14,463 nt of DNA from an uncultured Clostridium sp. (GTDB taxonomy: Bacteria; Bacillota; Clostridia; Lachnospirales; Lachnospiraceae). Positions within the stretch are counted from its first letter, which is position 1. Each line of letters starts with the position of its first letter. The notes beneath the pieces were generated by a model. It saw nothing but the letters and a program-made list of their open reading frames with translations, was not told where the DNA came from and did no database searches. Of the stretch, positions 13,609 to 14,463 are shown one piece after another. The translations under genes were made by a program, and so were the position numbers. The stretch covers positions 1-14,463 of the forward strand of contig UPYT01000036.1 of NCBI GenBank assembly GCA_900538475.1, given 5' to 3'.

Positions 13609-14408
13609 CTACATATTGCTTGTGAACTTCTTTTCACCCTTGAACTGAATCAGTGTTGCTACAACAATAATGGAAAGCAGAACCATTGCAATTGCACTTG
13701 CATAACCAAATTCAGAATTCACAAATGCACTGTTAAAAATATGATATGCTAATACCTTGGTTGCTTCTCCTGGACCGCCTTGTGTCGTAATATACATGAT
13801 GTCATAGGATTTAAATGTAGCTACCATTAACATCATAATAATGAAAAAAGTCGTCGGTGTAACACTAGGCCAGGTAATGTGCCGAAACAGCTGCCACTTA
13901 TTTGCCCCATCCAAAGAAGCTGCTTCATATAACTCATTGGAAACACCTTGAAGTGCTGCAAGATATACAATCATATAATACCCCATACCCTTCCATACTG
14001 TGAGTCCAATGATAGTCGGCATTGCCCAAGTAGTAGAAGCTGCCCATCGTGGAGGATTCGATATTCCTATCGCCATCAGCAAACTATTGACTGGTCCACG
14101 ATCTGGGTTAAACAAAGCCATCCATACAACTGCTACTGCAACCAATGAGGCAACATACGGGAAAAATAGTACAGAACGGAAAAACACTCGTCCTTTCAAT
14201 TTTTTATTCATTAAAATTGCAAGAAATAATGCTAAGCCCAAAGTAAGAGGGACAGTAACTACTGTATAATAAATCGTGTTAACCAGAGCAATACGAAAAC
14301 TGGAATCCTTCGTAAAAAGTCTTACAAAATTGTCCAAACCAACAAATTTGATTGGATTTCCAGAATCCCATTGACAAAAGCTTAATAACAATGAGAATAT
14401 AACTGGTA
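13609..14408 (-). CDS. Carbohydrate ABC transporter permease, MalF/UgpA type, 5' end lost
   Basis: This is the second membrane subunit of the same CUT1 sugar importer. The remaining frame encodes about 266 residues, beginning inside the first membrane helix with LPVIFSLLLSFCQWD, followed by KFVGLDNFVRLF. The EAA loop is NELYEAASLDG and continues to TWPSVTP. Family members normally have about 290-310 residues, with a cytoplasmic start and most of helix 1 ahead of this point, so roughly 25-40 residues are missing. The frame stays open to a TGA about 36 nt beyond 14408; the only start in that part is a TTG at 14421 with poor ribosome binding. Upstream sequence from 14409 looks like an insertion sequence end, so the gene is probably interrupted and non-functional. 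An alternative is that this is the true short gene with an unusual TTG start, which I consider less likely. Confidence 0.85.
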
Positions 14409-14463
14409 GGGAGTATCCCAAAGTTTGTGTAAACCTTCAAACTGATGTAAGATAGACTTACCA
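14409..14463. mobile_element. Probable terminal end of an IS256-like (mutator-type) insertion sequence
   Basis: From 14409 the sequence starts GGGAGTATCCCAAAGTTTGT and continues GTAAACC. Ends with a GTGTAAA core beginning in G-rich bases are typical of IS256-family terminal inverted repeats. The point where this begins is exactly where similarity of the neighbouring MalF-type frame stops. The transposase and the other end lie beyond the window. A short inverted repeat, GTAAG (14447-14451) and CTTAC (14457-14461), lies further in. The family is recalled from known ends and not searched. Confidence 0.55.

Noticed and set aside
1..14463. CRISPR array, tRNA, rRNA or defence system
   Set aside because: No regularly spaced repeats with spacers, no cloverleaf-like or rRNA sequence, and no defence-type domains were seen on either strand.

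Overview
The window looks like a chromosomal segment from a spore-forming, Gram-positive Clostridia, most likely a Lachnospiraceae. The evidence is the gene order nusB-xseA-xseB-ispA-dxs-tlyA-nadK-argR-recN-spoIVB, strong AGGAGG ribosome binding sites, and a sporulation signalling protease. Both ends of the window are mobile-element debris and could be assembly break points.

Region 1 (1-526) is AT-rich and has no intact gene. It starts with a nested hairpin like the 3' end of a tnpB-type (IS200/IS605/IS1341) element. It then carries short broken reading frames, a GC-richer patch with small repeats, and a terminator that closes spoIVB. Spo0A, which usually follows spoIVB, is not here.

Region 2 (527-10728, minus strand) is one tightly packed housekeeping block. 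A good promoter with an extended -10 (10700-10728) and a leader hairpin precede nusB. Next come both exonuclease VII subunits, farnesyl diphosphate synthase, DXP synthase, the TlyA-type methyltransferase, NAD kinase, the arginine repressor and RecN. Gaps are 1-41 nt and several genes overlap. A hairpin terminator follows recN, and spoIVB has its own sigma-G-like promoter placed against that terminator. The block combines transcription antitermination, DNA repair, isoprenoid precursor synthesis, NADP supply, arginine control and sporulation signalling.

Region 3 (10731-12731, plus strand) is divergent from the operon. It holds a small DUF606/YdcZ-type membrane protein gene and a MATE-family transporter gene. 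The intergenic region contains two back-to-back promoters separated by a 19-bp palindrome. Between the two transporter genes lies a compact element in which one long inverted repeat contains the MATE promoter -10 box and its ribosome binding site. A bidirectional terminator separates this region from region 4.

Region 4 (12747-14463, minus strand) is visibly more AT-rich. It encodes two permeases of a carbohydrate ABC importer (MalG-like and MalF-like). The MalF-like gene appears to be cut near its first membrane helix by the end of an IS256-like insertion sequence at 14409.

No obviously new multi-gene system was found. The most interesting signals are regulatory: two junctions where a promoter sits inside a terminator hairpin, the divergent-promoter palindrome, and the two mobile-element edges.
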